This document shows positions 11,273 through 22,495 of a DNA stretch of 64,000 nt, piece after piece. Below the pieces are notes generated by a model. That model was not told the origin of the DNA. It did no database searches and saw nothing but the letters and a program-made list of their open reading frames with translations. Position numbers and translations under genes: made by a program. This DNA is from Stomoxys calcitrans (lineage: Eukaryota; Arthropoda; Insecta; Diptera; Muscidae), in assembly GCF_963082655.1 (NCBI RefSeq), contig NC_081553.1, positions 31,442,341 through 31,506,340 on the forward strand, read 5' to 3'. Each line of letters starts with the position of its first letter. Position 1 is the first letter of the stretch.

Positions 11273-12867
11273 TATTTGCTGTCTAGCTTTATGTATTTTT
11301 TTTTTTTTGGCGTTTGTTTGGTTAACCCGTAACGCCTTGTAGGAACATGTGGGCTTTAATTTCACTTTTAGCATTAAATATGAGTTAATGGAAAATTGAT
11401 TTGATTTATTTATAAGACTTTGTCATGTTTGATATTAAAGAGAAAAACGGAATTTGTGTAAATATTAAATTATATACAGTTTGAGTTTTTATACTTCGTA
11501 GAAATAAATCAATAAACCTGCTTGAGCGATCTGTATGACAAATGGGTGGGAGCATGTTACAACCAAAATAAATTTTTGGCTCGACCCGAATGAACTTAGG
11601 ATATTTTTACCATAGACAAAGGAAATCTGTAGACTCAAATTAATATGTTAAAAAAATCGCTCACAGATGGGAGAAATGTCAAATCCTCAGTTGTTAACAT
11701 GTGATTGCCCACGGAACCTGGGAGACATGGAACGGCGAACTTCAGAATTTATAGTTCCAAGGTCTAGATCTTACATTTGTCTATGTTTTTAAACGTTTTA
11801 TCAATAACCATACCTTACAGAATTCCCTAATTCCAAAACAACATTAAATACTTTCTCTTCACGTAGTGAAGTCAATTAAAATCTGTTATCCGACCTATGT
11901 TAATTGCAAAAAAAAAAAAAATATTAATGTTCTACATATTACACAACAGCTTCTTGAGTCTTCCTTTATATTCCAACTTCCCTTCCAAACATTGTCCTCA
12001 TTCACTTTGCAACTTATACTAAAAATTCGTTGCCTATCTTCAGGCTTATTTTTAATAACAGACATTTAATAACTCTTTCCGTTACAGCCTCCATGAAAAT
12101 CCCCTTATTACTGAAGACGCCAGCATACAATCACATCTTGCTTTCACCCTAAGAATATAATTTCTTATCCTTTCGGCATAAAACAAAATCAGCATTTTCT
12201 TTCCTTTAACATTTTATTATCTGCTTTCCGTCATTCTAATGTTCTTCTCTACTTCATCATCATCTGAAGAAAACGAAAGAAGCGTGCGCCTTATTTACTT
12301 TCCGCTGGCGTTGACGGTTTGCTTAAATGGCTAAGCACTTAAGTCTTAACTGTTGACAGTTTTAATACCATTAGCACTGTGTAGGGGGAAAAGTAAGAGG
12401 ATGACGCTTCATGGCGTACGAGAAGGAAGGGTGTTATGAGCTCTTATAAACTAAAGTTGCCTACTCAACCCGGACATATGCACAACTAACTAAGGAGCAA
12501 TATAGGAGCCGCTTGTCAAACAGACATTATGGCATATAGTCTTGGGCCAACGGCAAACTACTTGTACTCTTTGTCCTCCTTGTCATTACCATTCATTTTA
12601 CCCACTGAAATTTACTTTTCTTTTCTTAGATTTTCCCCATATTTTCATAGCATTTTTTTCTTGAATAGGGGCTGGTCTATGTGTCTTGAAGGTATTTTTT
12701 TTTTGTGAAGGAAAATGAACATGTGGTTGGTGGAAATGTAAAGTAAAGATAAAATTTCTACCATTTCACAATGGGGGAGCATAAACTTAGTTTCTTAAAG
12801 ATTTTGGATAATGCAGAAAAATATTATGGGGGCAAATTTTGTGAAATTTTAGATAAAAACAATTTAT
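11273..12867. other. AT-rich unique DNA, nothing recognised
   Basis: No repeat family, tRNA or conserved coding region recognised. Contains poly-A/T runs only. Confidence 0.5.
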
Positions 12868-12990
12868 TATACCTCCTTCATAGGAAGCGGTTAAAACCTC
12901 GATATATTGGCCTTAGACTCTAAAGATATACATTTTCCTCTTCGTTACGATATTTAATGTCGAACTAGCCATGTCCGTTCGACTGACGGA
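12868..12990 (-). repeat. Decayed 3' core of a mini-me-type element
   Basis: Aligns with the minus-strand 3' end of family A: CCTCGATATATTGGCCTTAG, then GATATTTAATGTCGAACTAG and CCATGTCCGTTCG. No array or 5' end remains. Confidence 0.5.
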
Positions 12991-13069
12991 AATTTTATAT
13001 ATCAACTTCCAAACTTTATGCGAACTTAAACTGTAAGCTTTTGCTGGAAGAAAACTATACTACTAACAA

Positions 13070-13205
13070 AATTTCCCATGAATATTCCATTCGGGAACAG
13101 GGGATACTTCTCTCATATTAATGAGTGCAGTCCGCTTACAGTTTTAAGTCCGAACGGCGTGCTGCATAGCGATACCATTTGGTAGAGAAGTTTAGTTCAC
13201 GCCGG
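13070..13205 (-). mobile_element. SINE-A, decayed partial copy
   Basis: Carries the SINE-A 3' end on the minus strand (CCATGAATATTCCATTCGGG, ATGAGTGCAGTCCGCTT) and the middle block CCGAACGGCGTGCTGCATAG. It lacks the tRNA-like head and has an internal deletion. Confidence 0.65.
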
Positions 13206-13646
13206 GATTTGTCAAAATTCTTGTAGAGGATACCCTGGGAAAGCTCAAGAAGACGAGGACGGCGAAATTTTGTGGAGAATTCGTAGGTACAAGTGAGTCA
13301 TTACGTTTGCGCAAAGTAATCTCTTAGGACTCCTGCACGTCTAGCTCTCTGAGTGAAGGGAAACAAGGACTTACAACGAGAGCAACCAGGAGAGCGTGGA
13401 CTTCTTGACGAAGATGCATTTTTGAAGGAGCCAAAAGTAGGTCAGCTATAAAAAATTGCGCAATTCCAACGGGAGTTGCTCCTGCGGAAGAACTTAAGCA
13501 TGACATTTTCGACGAGCAAATGGTTATTTGAATGATTTGCACTTTCGGCGGTACAGGAAGGTCTCTTCACGACACCACTACTAGAATCCTTTGGTTTTAC
13601 TCTGTCATAGTTGCTACGGATTTTTAGAACAAGCCTGGCATGTAAC
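13206..13646. other. Unique DNA, nothing recognised
   Basis: No repeat or gene recognised. The minus-strand ORF at 13324-13542 has no family likeness. Confidence 0.4.
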
Positions 13647-13648
13647 TA

Positions 13649-13885
13649 TTGGGTTGCCCAAAAAGTAATTGCGGATTTTTCATATAGTCGGCGTTGATAA
13701 TTTTTTTCACAGCTTGTGACTCTGTAATTGCATTCTTTCTTCTGTCAGTTATCAGCTGATACTTTTAGCTTGCTTTAGAAAAAAAGTGTAAAAAAAGTAT
13801 ATTTGATTAAAGTTCATTCTAAGTTTTATTAAAAATGCATTTACTTTCTTTTAAAAAATCCGCAATTACTTTTTGGGCAACCCAA
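13649..13885 (+). mobile_element. Mariner-type MITE, copy 1 (237 bp)
   Basis: Terminal inverted repeats TTGGGTTGCCCAAAAAGTAA and its complement (extending to about 30 bases, through GCGGATTTTT), flanked by TA at 13647-13648 and 13886-13887. The interior matches the other three copies (AGTCGGCGTTGA..., CTGTCAGTTATCAGCTG...). It is non-coding. TA target sites and this terminus fit Tc1/mariner elements. Confidence 0.9.
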
Positions 13886-14036
13886 TACATATCGAGGTCA
13901 TGGAGGGAGATCAGGATGATTTTTATTCCCAAGTGGGAAAAAATAAACCACAGTACGACAAAGTATTAAATAGAAATCCTGGGCCAAATACTGTGTAGGA
14001 TTAGAATTAGCCGCTTTGCTCGGAGAAAGGAGGAAA

Positions 14037-14116
14037 ACAAGTAAAAGCGTGCAAAGTTCGATGGGGCCGAATCTTATATACCCTCCACAATGGATCGCAT
14101 TTGTCAAATTCTTTGA
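14037..14116 (+). mobile_element. Family A solo 5' terminus
   Basis: ACAAGTAAAAGCGTGCAAAG, a decayed palindrome (TTCGATGGGGCCGAA) and ATACCCTCCACAATGGATCG are present, but no array follows. A second family A 5' terminus starts 161 bases downstream. Confidence 0.7.
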
Positions 14117-14197
14117 ATGAATTTTTCAAATATATATGGCATATATAAATTTTTTGACCGACATGAGCCTTACTTGTCTAACCGTAAAAGTCATATA

Positions 14198-16512
14198 ACA
14201 AGTAAAAGTGTGCTAAGTTCGGCCGGGCCGAATCTTATATACCCTCCAGCATGGATCGCAGTTGTCACGTTCTTTTCCCGGTATCTCTTCTTAGGCAAAG
14301 AAAAGGATAAAAAAAAAGATTTGCTCTGCTGTAAGAGCGATATCAATATATGGTCCGGTTCGGACCACAATTAAATTATATGTTGGGACCTGAGTAAAAT
14401 GTCAGCCAATTCAAATAAGAATTGCGCCCTTTGGGAGCTCAAGAAGTAAAATAGAGAGATCGATTTATATGGCAGTTGTATCTGGCTATAGATGGACTCA
14501 GACCATAACACGTGTGTTGGTGGTCATGAGAGGATCCATTGTACAAAACTTCAGGCAAATCGGATAATAATTGCAACCTCTAGAGGCTCAAAAATTCAAG
14601 ATCTCAGATCGGTTTATACGGCAGCTATATCAGGTTATGAACCGATTTGAATCTTTTTTGACACAGTTGACGAAAGTCATAATAAAATACGTCATGCAAA
14701 ATGTCAGCCAAATCGGATAGGAATTGCGCCCTCTAGAGGCTAAATAAGGCAAGACCCCAGATCGGTTTATGTAACAGCTATATCAGGTTATGAATCGATT
14801 TGAACCATAATTGCCACAGTTGTTGGAAATCATAACAAAACACCTCACCCAGAATTTCAGCCAAATCGGAAATGAATTGCGCCCTCTAGTGGGTCAAGAA
14901 GGCAAGATTCAAGATCGGTTTATATGGCAGCTATATCAGATTATGGACCGATAGAAACCATACTTGGCACAGTTGTTGGAAGTCATATCGAAACACGTCA
15001 TGCAAAATTTCCGCGAAATCGGATAGAAATTGCTCCCCCTAGAGGCTCAAGAAGTCAAGACCCCAGATCGGTTTACATGACAGCTATATCAGGTTATGGA
15101 TCGATTTGAACCATTATAGCCACAGTTGTTGGAAATCATAACGAAACATCTTACCCAGAATTTCAGCCCAATCGGAAATGAATTGCGCCCTCTAGTGGGT
15201 CAAAAAGGCAAGATTCAAGATCGGTTTATATGGCAGCTATATCACATTATGGACCGATAGAAACCATACTTGGCTCAGTTGTTGGAAGTCATATCGAAAC
15301 ACGTCATGCTAAATTTCAGCCAAATTGGAAATGAATTACGCCCTCTAATGGCTCAAGAAGTCAAGATTCATGATCGTTTTATATGGCAGCTATATCAGAT
15401 TATGGAGCGATAGAAACCATACTTGGCACAGTTGTTGGAAGTCATATCGAAACACGTCAATTTCAGCCAAATCGGGAAGGAATTGCGTCCTCAAGTGGCT
15501 CAAGAAGTCAAGAACCCAGATCGGTTTATTTGGCAGCTATATGAGGTTATGAACCGATTTGAACCTTATTTGGCATAGTTGTTGGAAATCATAACAAAAC
15601 ACGTCATGCAAAATTTCAGCCAAATCGAATAGGAATTACGCCCTCTAGAGTTTCAAGAAGCCAAGACACCAGATCGGTTTATATAACAGCTATATCAGGT
15701 TATGGACCGATTTGAACCATATTTTGCGCAGTTGTTGGAAATCATAACAAAACACGTCACGCAGAATTTCAGCCAAATCGGATAGGAATTGCGCTCCCTA
15801 GAGGCTCAAGAAGTCAAGACCTCAGATCGGTTTACATGACAGCTATATCAGGTTATGGACCGTTTTGGACCATAATTGGTACAGTTGTTGGAAATCATAA
15901 CAAAATACCTCCTGCAAAATTTCAGCCAAATCGGATACGAATTGCGTCCTCTAATGGCTCAAGAAGTACCGATCCCAGATCGGTTTATATGGCAGCTATT
16001 TCAAAACATGGGCGGATATGGCCCATTTACAATCCCAACCGACCTACACTAATAAGAAGTATTTTTGCAAAATTTCAAGCGGGTAGCTTTATTCCTTCGA
16101 AAGTGAGCGTGCTTTCAAAAGACAGACGGACGGACGGACATGGCTAGATCGACTTAAAATGTCACGACGATCAGGAATATATTGGTTGCCTAAAAAGTAA
16201 TTGCGGATTTTTCATATAGTCGGCGTTGACAAATTTTTTTACAGCTTGTGACTCTGTAATTGCATTCTTTCTTCTGTCAGTTATCAGCTGTTACTTTTAG
16301 CTTGCTTTAGAAAAAAAGTGTAAAAAAGTATATTTGATTAAAGTTCATTCTAAGCTTTATTAAAAATGCATTTACTTTCTTTTAAAAAATCCGCAATTAC
16401 TTTTTGGGCAACCCAATATATACTTTATGGGGTCTTATACGAATATTTCGAGGAGTTGCAAACATTATGACGAAATTAGTGTACCCCCATCCTATGGTTG
16501 GGGGTATAAAAA
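14198..16512 (+). mobile_element. Family A element, complete, carrying a MITE
   Basis: Starts ACAAGTAAAAGTGTGCTAAG, palindrome TTCGGCCGGGCCGAA at 14218-14232, then a long array of about eleven units. Sampled anchors at 14924, 15077, 15230 and 15383 are exactly 153 apart. A GACGGACGGACGG tract and ACATGGCTAGATCGACTTAA lie near 16,120-16,160. The 3' end is CCCCCATCCTATGGTTGGGG then GTATAAAAA. The TA-rich stretch before TACTTTATGGGGTCT is split by the MITE at 16,182-16,416. Confidence 0.9.
16182..16416 (+). mobile_element. Mariner-type MITE, copy 2, nested in family A
   Basis: 235 bp, nearly identical to copy 1. The left terminus is slightly decayed (TTGGTTGCCTAAAAAG). TA flanks at 16,180-16,181 and 16,417-16,418. 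The target is the TATATA run of the host element, so this MITE is younger than that family A copy. Confidence 0.9.
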
Positions 16513-17219
16513 GAAATATTTGTGCAAAAATGTCGAGAGGCTAGTTTAACTCCTTCGAGAGTTAAGTTGCTTTTGACATACGAACAAACAGACACTTACT
16601 GTTTTCTTAAGCCAAATTGCTATTTACCACATACTAAAGCATTTAAATTCACCAATTCAATCGCTTTTAACCTAATCCCATCTACTGTTGAATAGGCCTA
16701 GAATAAGAAGCCCAAATGGTTTTCTTTTATAAAATAAATAAATTCATTAAGCATTCAAGCATGTCCTTAGTTATCGAAAAGGAAATCGAAGAGCTAATTT
16801 AAGTTTAATGGCATTCGATACGATGGCATAACACGCAAACATATGTGACTAAGATGATGTATAACCGAGCGAAGGATTCAAATGCCTGCACGCACTCAAA
16901 GATCACGAATGTCTAATGTTATACTTCTGATGAGTTAGTAAGACGATAGGTCTTACAAAAGTTGGAAAATGATAGAGTGGGCTAGTTAAATAGCAAATGA
17001 GGTTTATTTAGCAGAAGTTTGAGTGATGATGGCAAATAGATGAATCAATCAATTGGGAGGTTTTAATGATATTTATTGTTTGTTCAACTGTATCAATAAT
17101 TTTGTCCATCACTGTATATTTTATATGGGACCTAACTCTATCCCTTTTTGGGACCTAACTCTACCCTTTTGCAAAGTATTTAGTATAACTGACTAAGGTC
17201 TTACTTGAATACCAATTTT
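16513..17219. other. AT-rich unique DNA, nothing recognised
   Basis: No gene or repeat family recognised. Confidence 0.4.
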
Positions 17220-17325
17220 CAGGCATTTTGACGGACGGACATGGCTAATCGGTCTTGGAATGCATAGACTTCCCTAGAATCCATCCTTTATAGGATCGTG
17301 TTTCGTTATTTCGAGTTGTTACCAT
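17220..17325 (+). repeat. Decayed 3' core of a mini-me-type element
   Basis: GACGGACGGACATGGCTAAT, CGGTCTTGG, then TTTATAGGATCGTGTTTCG and TTATTTCGAGTTGTTACCA match family A and B 3' cores. No array remains. Confidence 0.55.
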
Positions 17326-18207
17326 TTAAAGATGAGCTTGGAATTCCTCTCATTCTAGTATGATGGGTATACGAAATTGGTTTCCCCAAAAAACTTTCTG
17401 CTACACCCCACTCCTTTCCCCTTCCCATCATATCAAACATTCCACTAACACGAAATGTATGTAAGCTCACACATTGAGGGTTCAACAAGGTTTTATTTCT
17501 TTTTTGTCTTGCGTTGATTCTTAACTATGACAACTTGTAACTAATTGTTAAAGTCAGCTACTCTCATGAGACTTCACACAAATCATGGTTAAAACAACAA
17601 CAACAACAGAAACCTAGTCAAAGAAGGCTACAAAAACAAAAAGAAACATAAAGAACAAAAAAGAAAAAAAGTGGAAGTCGAAATAAAAGGCCATGTCAAT
17701 GTCTGTCACATTTTCGCATTTAAGCACACATGCCTTGCACGCAGACACACGCACACCGCTGTATATCCATGCTTGATAGGTTGTATTTAGAATGTATGTT
17801 GCAAACGTATGTGTGTGTGTGTTTTTTTTTTCATTTTTCTTTTGCAAATGTTGAGCTACAAGTGTTGCTTTCTTTTGTCTAAGGTCCTATGGCCTTTGTT
17901 TAAGCATCTTCTGTTATTAAATATCCTTAGGAAATGCCGTACACCCCCTGCCAAACAGCATCATCTTGCTATTATTTTATTAGACACACACACACACACA
18001 CTTAAAAATAAACAAATAACAGAAGAGCAGAAAAAAACAACAAAGGGTGGAGTGGTAAATCTGATGTGGAAGGAAGATGGTGAATGCGTAGGCTGTTTTA
18101 GGATTTATTTCTCCTACAACACTGGGTATTGTAACTTGGAGCATTTGTTTGTCACAATTCAAAGGGATTGAGGAAAACTGAAAAGCATGCCAATTATTTA
18201 CATACTA
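17326..18207. other. Unique DNA with GT/CA microsatellites
   Basis: No gene recognised. Short simple repeats: (GT)n near 17,810-17,822 and (CA)n near 17,985-18,000. The 120-residue ORF at 17,809-18,171 is a product of those runs. Confidence 0.5.
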
Positions 18208-18272
18208 TGGGGAGAAGTTTTTACATGGCAAAGTACCTCATAAATGAAGCCAGCATTAGTAAAGGGATAACC
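18208..18272 (-). mobile_element. SINE-A internal fragment
   Basis: GGAGAAGTTTTTACATGGCA, AAGTACCTCATAAATG and CCAGCATTAGTAAAGGG match the middle of SINE-A on the minus strand. It abuts the tail of the next copy. Confidence 0.6.
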
Positions 18273-18273
18273 A

Positions 18274-18574
18274 AATGCAAAAAATGCAAATTTTACCCAT
18301 GAACATTCCACTAAGGAACAGGGGGCAAACTTCTCACATATCAATGAGTGCAGTCCGATACAAGTTTAACTCTATGATAAGGGGCCTCCTTTATATAGCC
18401 GAGTCCGAACGGCGTGCCACAGTGCGACACCTCTTTGGAGAGAAGTTTTACATGGCATAGTACCTCACAAATGTTGCCAGCATTAGAAGGGGAAAACCAT
18501 TGGTCTCGCCAGGATTCGAACCCAGGCGTTCCGCGTCATAGGCAGACATATTAACCTCTACGCTACGGTGGCCT
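18274..18574 (-). mobile_element. SINE-A copy, tandem cluster member 1
   Basis: Minus-strand tRNA-derived SINE. A tRNA-like head is at about 18,505-18,574, with the B-box complement GGATTCGAACCCAGGCG and the A-box region CATATTAACCTCTACGCTAC. The body follows (CCGAACGGCGTGCCACAGTG, GGAGAGAAGTTTTACATGGC) and the 3' end is complementary to CCATGAACATTCCACTAAGG. The tail is AATGCAAA-rich. Confidence 0.85.
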
Positions 18575-18587
18575 TCGTGCTTGGGTA

Positions 18588-18911
18588 CAAAAAGCAAATT
18601 ACAAATATGCCCATGAACATTCCATTAAGAATGGAGGGAAACTTCTCATATACCAATGAGTGCTGTCCGATTCAAGTTTAATCTCAATGGTAAGGAATCA
18701 TCTTTTTATAGTCGAGTTGGAACGGAGTGCCGCAGTGCGACACCTCTTTGGAGAGAAGTTTTACATGGCATAGTACCTCACAAATGTTGCCAGCATTAGG
18801 AGGGGAAAACCATTGCTGAAATTTGTTTTTTCTGATGGTCTCGCCAGGATTCGAACCCAGGCGTATATCGTCATAGGCGGACATGTTAACCTCTGCGCCA
18901 CGGTGGCCTCC
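18588..18911 (-). mobile_element. SINE-A copy, tandem cluster member 2
   Basis: Same architecture and orientation as its neighbour. The head is near 18,842-18,911 with GGATTCGAACCCAGGCG. GCTTGGGT occurs on both sides (about 18,577 and 18,914), which may be a short TSD or the trace of a tandem duplication. Confidence 0.85.
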
Positions 18912-18925
18912 AAGCTTGGGTGAAG

Positions 18926-19220
18926 ACGCAAATATGCCCATGAACATTCCATTAAGAAAGGGGTGAAACTTCTCATATACCAATGATTGCTGTCCGATTC
19001 AAGTTTAAGCTCAATGATAGTCGAGTCGTAACGGAGTGCCGCAGTGCGACACCTCTTTGGAGAGAAGTTTTTACAAAAAGTTTAGTACCTTACAAATGCC
19101 TCCAGCATTATGAAGGACTAACCACCATTGGAAAATTATTCTGATGTTCTCGCCAGGACTAGAACCCAGGCTTTCAGCGTTATAGGCGGACCTGCTTACC
19201 TCTGCGCTATGGTGGCCACC
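18926..19220 (-). mobile_element. SINE-A copy, tandem cluster member 3
   Basis: Third consecutive minus-strand copy. It has a deletion after TTAAGCTCAATGATAG and a decayed head (GGACTAGAACCCAGGC, CTGCGCTATGGTGGCC). Confidence 0.8.
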
Positions 19221-19540
19221 AAAAACAAACACATCGTAGAGTCAGAAGTGATGAAATACCGCTGAAGTGAAGAATGTGGCACCCAGAGCAAACATAAAGT
19301 TAGTCGTAATGTGCGAAAAATGTCTATTCTATTTAAAAAGAAAAGAGAAATAGAACGAGGAGAGCGTGAGTGTAAACGAATCAGGAGTCAGAAATAAGTC
19401 TTGAAACTCTACCAAAGAATCAAACTTAAAGGCTGAAAAATGAGAATCAGAAAACAGATGGAGACTATGGGCTTGGCCTATGGAGAAGAACTTTTTCCTT
19501 ACTGTAGTGGCGGCAACCAGCACAGAATCAATCCCTGATA
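19221..19540. other. Unique DNA, nothing recognised
   Basis: No repeat family or coding region recognised. Confidence 0.4.
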
Positions 19541-21081
19541 TCTTCTTATACATAAAAATAAATTTGTGTTTGTTTGAACGTTTGTTTGTGTGCTCCTTAT
19601 AGACTCAAAAACGGCTGAACCGATTTTCTGGAATTTTCACAGATGGTGCATAATGATCCCGTGGTGAAAATAGGGTACTACATTTTTTGTTAACTGAAGG
19701 GGAGGCGGACCCTCCCCCTTACCCTAATTTTCAGAAATGCCAGAATCGAAAATTTTTGTGCTCTCTTAAAGTAACCTAAAAATAAAAATTTCGTATCCAA
19801 ATTTCGGATGGGGTACCTAGGGGGGCTGCCCCACCCTAAAACCTACCAAACCTATATTTAGACCAATCACAACAATATGGGACTCAAATGAAAGCTATTT
19901 AAGAGTAGAAAACGTTTCTGCTATCCAGTTGTCGGACTAAGTGTTTGGGGGACCACCCCAACCCCCACAACACCCATAAATCGGACATATTTACCTGCCA
20001 TGGCAATATGGAACTCAAATGAGAGGTATTTGCCAGTAGAAGTAGAATACGAATTTGGTATCCAATGTGGGACCAAGTTTCTGGGGGTGCACCCCTTCTT
20101 CAAAACACCTCCCAAACAGGACTTATTTACTGATCATGGCATGGCTCAAATAAAAGGTATTTAAGTGTAGAATACGAAACTGATATTCAAATGTGGGACC
20201 AAGTGTATGGTTTGCCGCCCCTTCCAAAAACTACCCCCAAAGAGGACAAATTTACTACAATTGCATTATGGGGCTCAAATAAAAGTTATTTGGGAGTAAA
20301 GCACGAATCTGATATCAATATTCGGGAAAAGTGTGTATGGGGCCACCCCAACCCTATAACACCACTCATATACGACGTATTTGCTGACCATTCCGATGTG
20401 GGGCTGTAATAAGAAATATTTTAGAGTAGACCACGAATCCGATATATATTTCTAGGGCCAAGTCACTGAACGACCGCCCCATCCCCCAAAACACCCCCAA
20501 AACCGGTCATGTTTGCCGACTATGGAAATATGGGCCTCAAAGGAAATGTATTTGAGAGTATACCAATCTCTGAATCCGAATCTGACAGCAACATTCGGGG
20601 CCAACTACCTAGGGGATGTCCCACCCCCATAAAAACGCCCAAATTATGACGTACTTGCTCACCATGACAATTTTGGGTCTTAAAGGGAGTGGACCTCGAT
20701 ATTGATAGTTTTTAGGGCCCATACTCTAAACCGGACATATTTGCTGACTTTTGCAATTAGAGGTTTAAATGAAAGGTATTTGAGATTAGAAAGCGAATTT
20801 GATATTTAATTTTGAGGCCAATCGCAATGTGGGGTTGAAATAAATGTTATTTGAGAATAGAGCACGATGCTGATATATTTTCAGGGCTAAGTGTTTGGGG
20901 GACCACCAATAAAGATCATAAGATAAAGGCATTTATATTTTTATGATTTTGCGATATACATATATTATTTTCGTCGCATGGTATTTCACTAAAAGTATGG
21001 TATGGTATTTCATATTCAAAGGACAATTTTGTTCCATATAAAGTAAAAGAAGGCGCAGCGGAGCGGGCCCGGTTCAGCTAG
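19541..21081 (+). mobile_element. Helitron-type non-autonomous element, complete
   Basis: 5' end TCTTCTTATACATAAAAATA preceded by A (19,540). Then GTGTTTGTTTGAACG and ACTCAAAAACGGCTGAACCG, typical of arthropod Helitron 5' regions. The 3' end GGAGCGGGCCCGGTTCAG plus CTAG (21,078-21,081) is followed by T, fitting the Helitron CTRR^T rule. The internal units are built on GGGACTCAAATGAAAG and CCGCCCCACCCCCAAAA-like blocks. The CTC anchor at 19,883, 20,014, 20,145, 20,274, 20,404 and 20,536 gives a period near 130. No Rep/helicase ORF is present, so any movement needed a helper in trans. Confidence 0.8.
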
Positions 21082-21287
21082 TATATAATAAGTATAACAA
21101 GTATTTTCCCTAGTCAAAATTAGATTAGATTAGCAGTTGACTGAAATACAACAAGGCAGTGGGTGCCGATAGATTGTCAGCTAAACTATTTAAGACATGA
21201 CCTTATGTATGCATCATCTTGTCAGTGCAATCTTGCCAAAAGAACCCACACACGATAATTGGTACGGTAAGTCCTAGTAAATCAAAT
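21082..21287. other. Short unique spacer
   Basis: No feature recognised. Confidence 0.4.
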
Positions 21288-21437
21288 ATGGAAATTTGCC
21301 CATGAAGGAAGAAACAGGAGGCAATCTTCTCCCATATCAAAGAGTAATGACGGATTCAAGTTTAAGCCCAATGGCAGAGAACCTCCTTTTAATAGCCGAG
21401 ACCAAACGAACCCTGCGAACCCTGGCGAGAACCCAAA
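21288..21437 (-). mobile_element. SINE-A, decayed partial copy
   Basis: AATTTGCCCATGAAGGAAGA, a degenerate AACTTCTCACATATCAATGAG block and TTCAAGTTTAAGCCCAATGG match the SINE-A 3' half on the minus strand. The middle is deleted and only CCTGGCGAGAACCC remains of the head. Confidence 0.55.
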
Positions 21438-21592
21438 ACTTGTTTTGCTGTGGTTATTCCATCCTAATTCATGAATGGATAACGGCCAGAGAAAGTTGAG
21501 TTCACCAGGAGCCAATCTGAGCCCTTCTGATACCCTAGTGAAAAGAGAAGTGTGGCTAAAAAGGAAATGAAATAGAAAAATTTGAAAATATA

Positions 21593-22213
21593 ACAAGTAA
21601 AGGCGTTCTAAGTTCGAATGGACCGAATTTTGGGTACACTCCTCCATGGATTTTACCTTTTTAACTGAGTATATATTTGAATTATTTGGTCCCAACAAGT
21701 CGTATCGGGATATCGAATCTTAGGAGGGCTATATCACCATATTGACCGATTCGGATAAAACTTGGCACTGATATTGTGATTTATAAGGGAGGTTTTAAAT
21801 GTGGGCTATATCTGTTTATAGACCCATTCAAATCATATTTGGTAGGGATGTTGGATGTTATAACTCAAACCCTTGTTCCAAATTTTAGGCAAATCGGAGT
21901 AAACTTGAGGCTACTAAGAAGTCAAATGGGGGGATAGGTTTCTATAGGAGCTATATCCAAATCTGAAGCGATATGGCCCATTTGCCATCCCCAGTGGCAT
22001 CAATACTAAGCTTTTAAGCTGTTAACTTTACGCGTTCGACCGCTATCGTGACTTCAACAGACAGACGGTAGGACGAATATGGCTAGATCGACTCAGACGG
22101 TCGAGACGATCTAGACTATATCTACTTAAAGGGGTCGCAGATCAATATTTAGAAGAGTTTCAAACGGAATGACTAGATAAGTATACCCCCATCCTATGGT
22201 GGTGGGTATAAAA
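21593..22213 (+). mobile_element. Family E (A-like) short element with both ends
   Basis: Starts ACAAGTAAAGGCGTTCTAAG with a decayed palindrome (TTCGAATGGACCGAA). Carries two or three units (GGACTATATCACCATATTG-like, TAGGAGCTATATCCAAATC), then ACAGACAGACGGTAGG, ATGGCTAGATCGACTC and the 3' hairpin CCCCCATCCTATGGTGGTGG followed by GTATAAAAAG. It appears to be a diverged relative of family A. Confidence 0.75.
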
Positions 22214-22235
22214 AGAAATTACAATAAGGGAGTCA

Positions 22236-22495
22236 AGGGCAAGCTTCTATCAAAAAAATCCTCGCGTATATTGTTGTGATAGCCACACGACTATATATAG
22301 AGGCAGCTCATTCCGGCCCAAAGGACCGATAGGAACAAGATGACCAATGGTCATTAAAAGACGAGGGCAAGCTCCTTTCAAAAAAGTCCTCGCGTATATT
22401 GTTGTGATTGCCACAGGACTTTATATAAAAGCAGCTCGTTCCGGCCCAAAGGACCGATCGCCGCGGGAACAAAATGACCAATGGTCGTTAAAAGA
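22236..22495 (+). repeat. Tandem pair of 128-bp TATA-bearing units
   Basis: Two direct copies start at the GGGCAAGC blocks (22,237 and 22,365). Shared blocks: TCCTCGCGTATATTGTTGTG, a TATA-like box (CTATATATAGAGGCAGCTC in copy 1, CTTTATATAAAAGCAGCTC in copy 2), TTCCGGCCCAAAGGACCGAT and ATGACCAATGGTC. The layout resembles repeated promoter monomers in the 5' region of some LINEs. That function is inference. Confidence 0.75.

Noticed and set aside
21282..21698. 138-residue minus-strand ORF
   Set aside because: Spans a decayed SINE-A and the 5' end of a family E element. No consistent domain.
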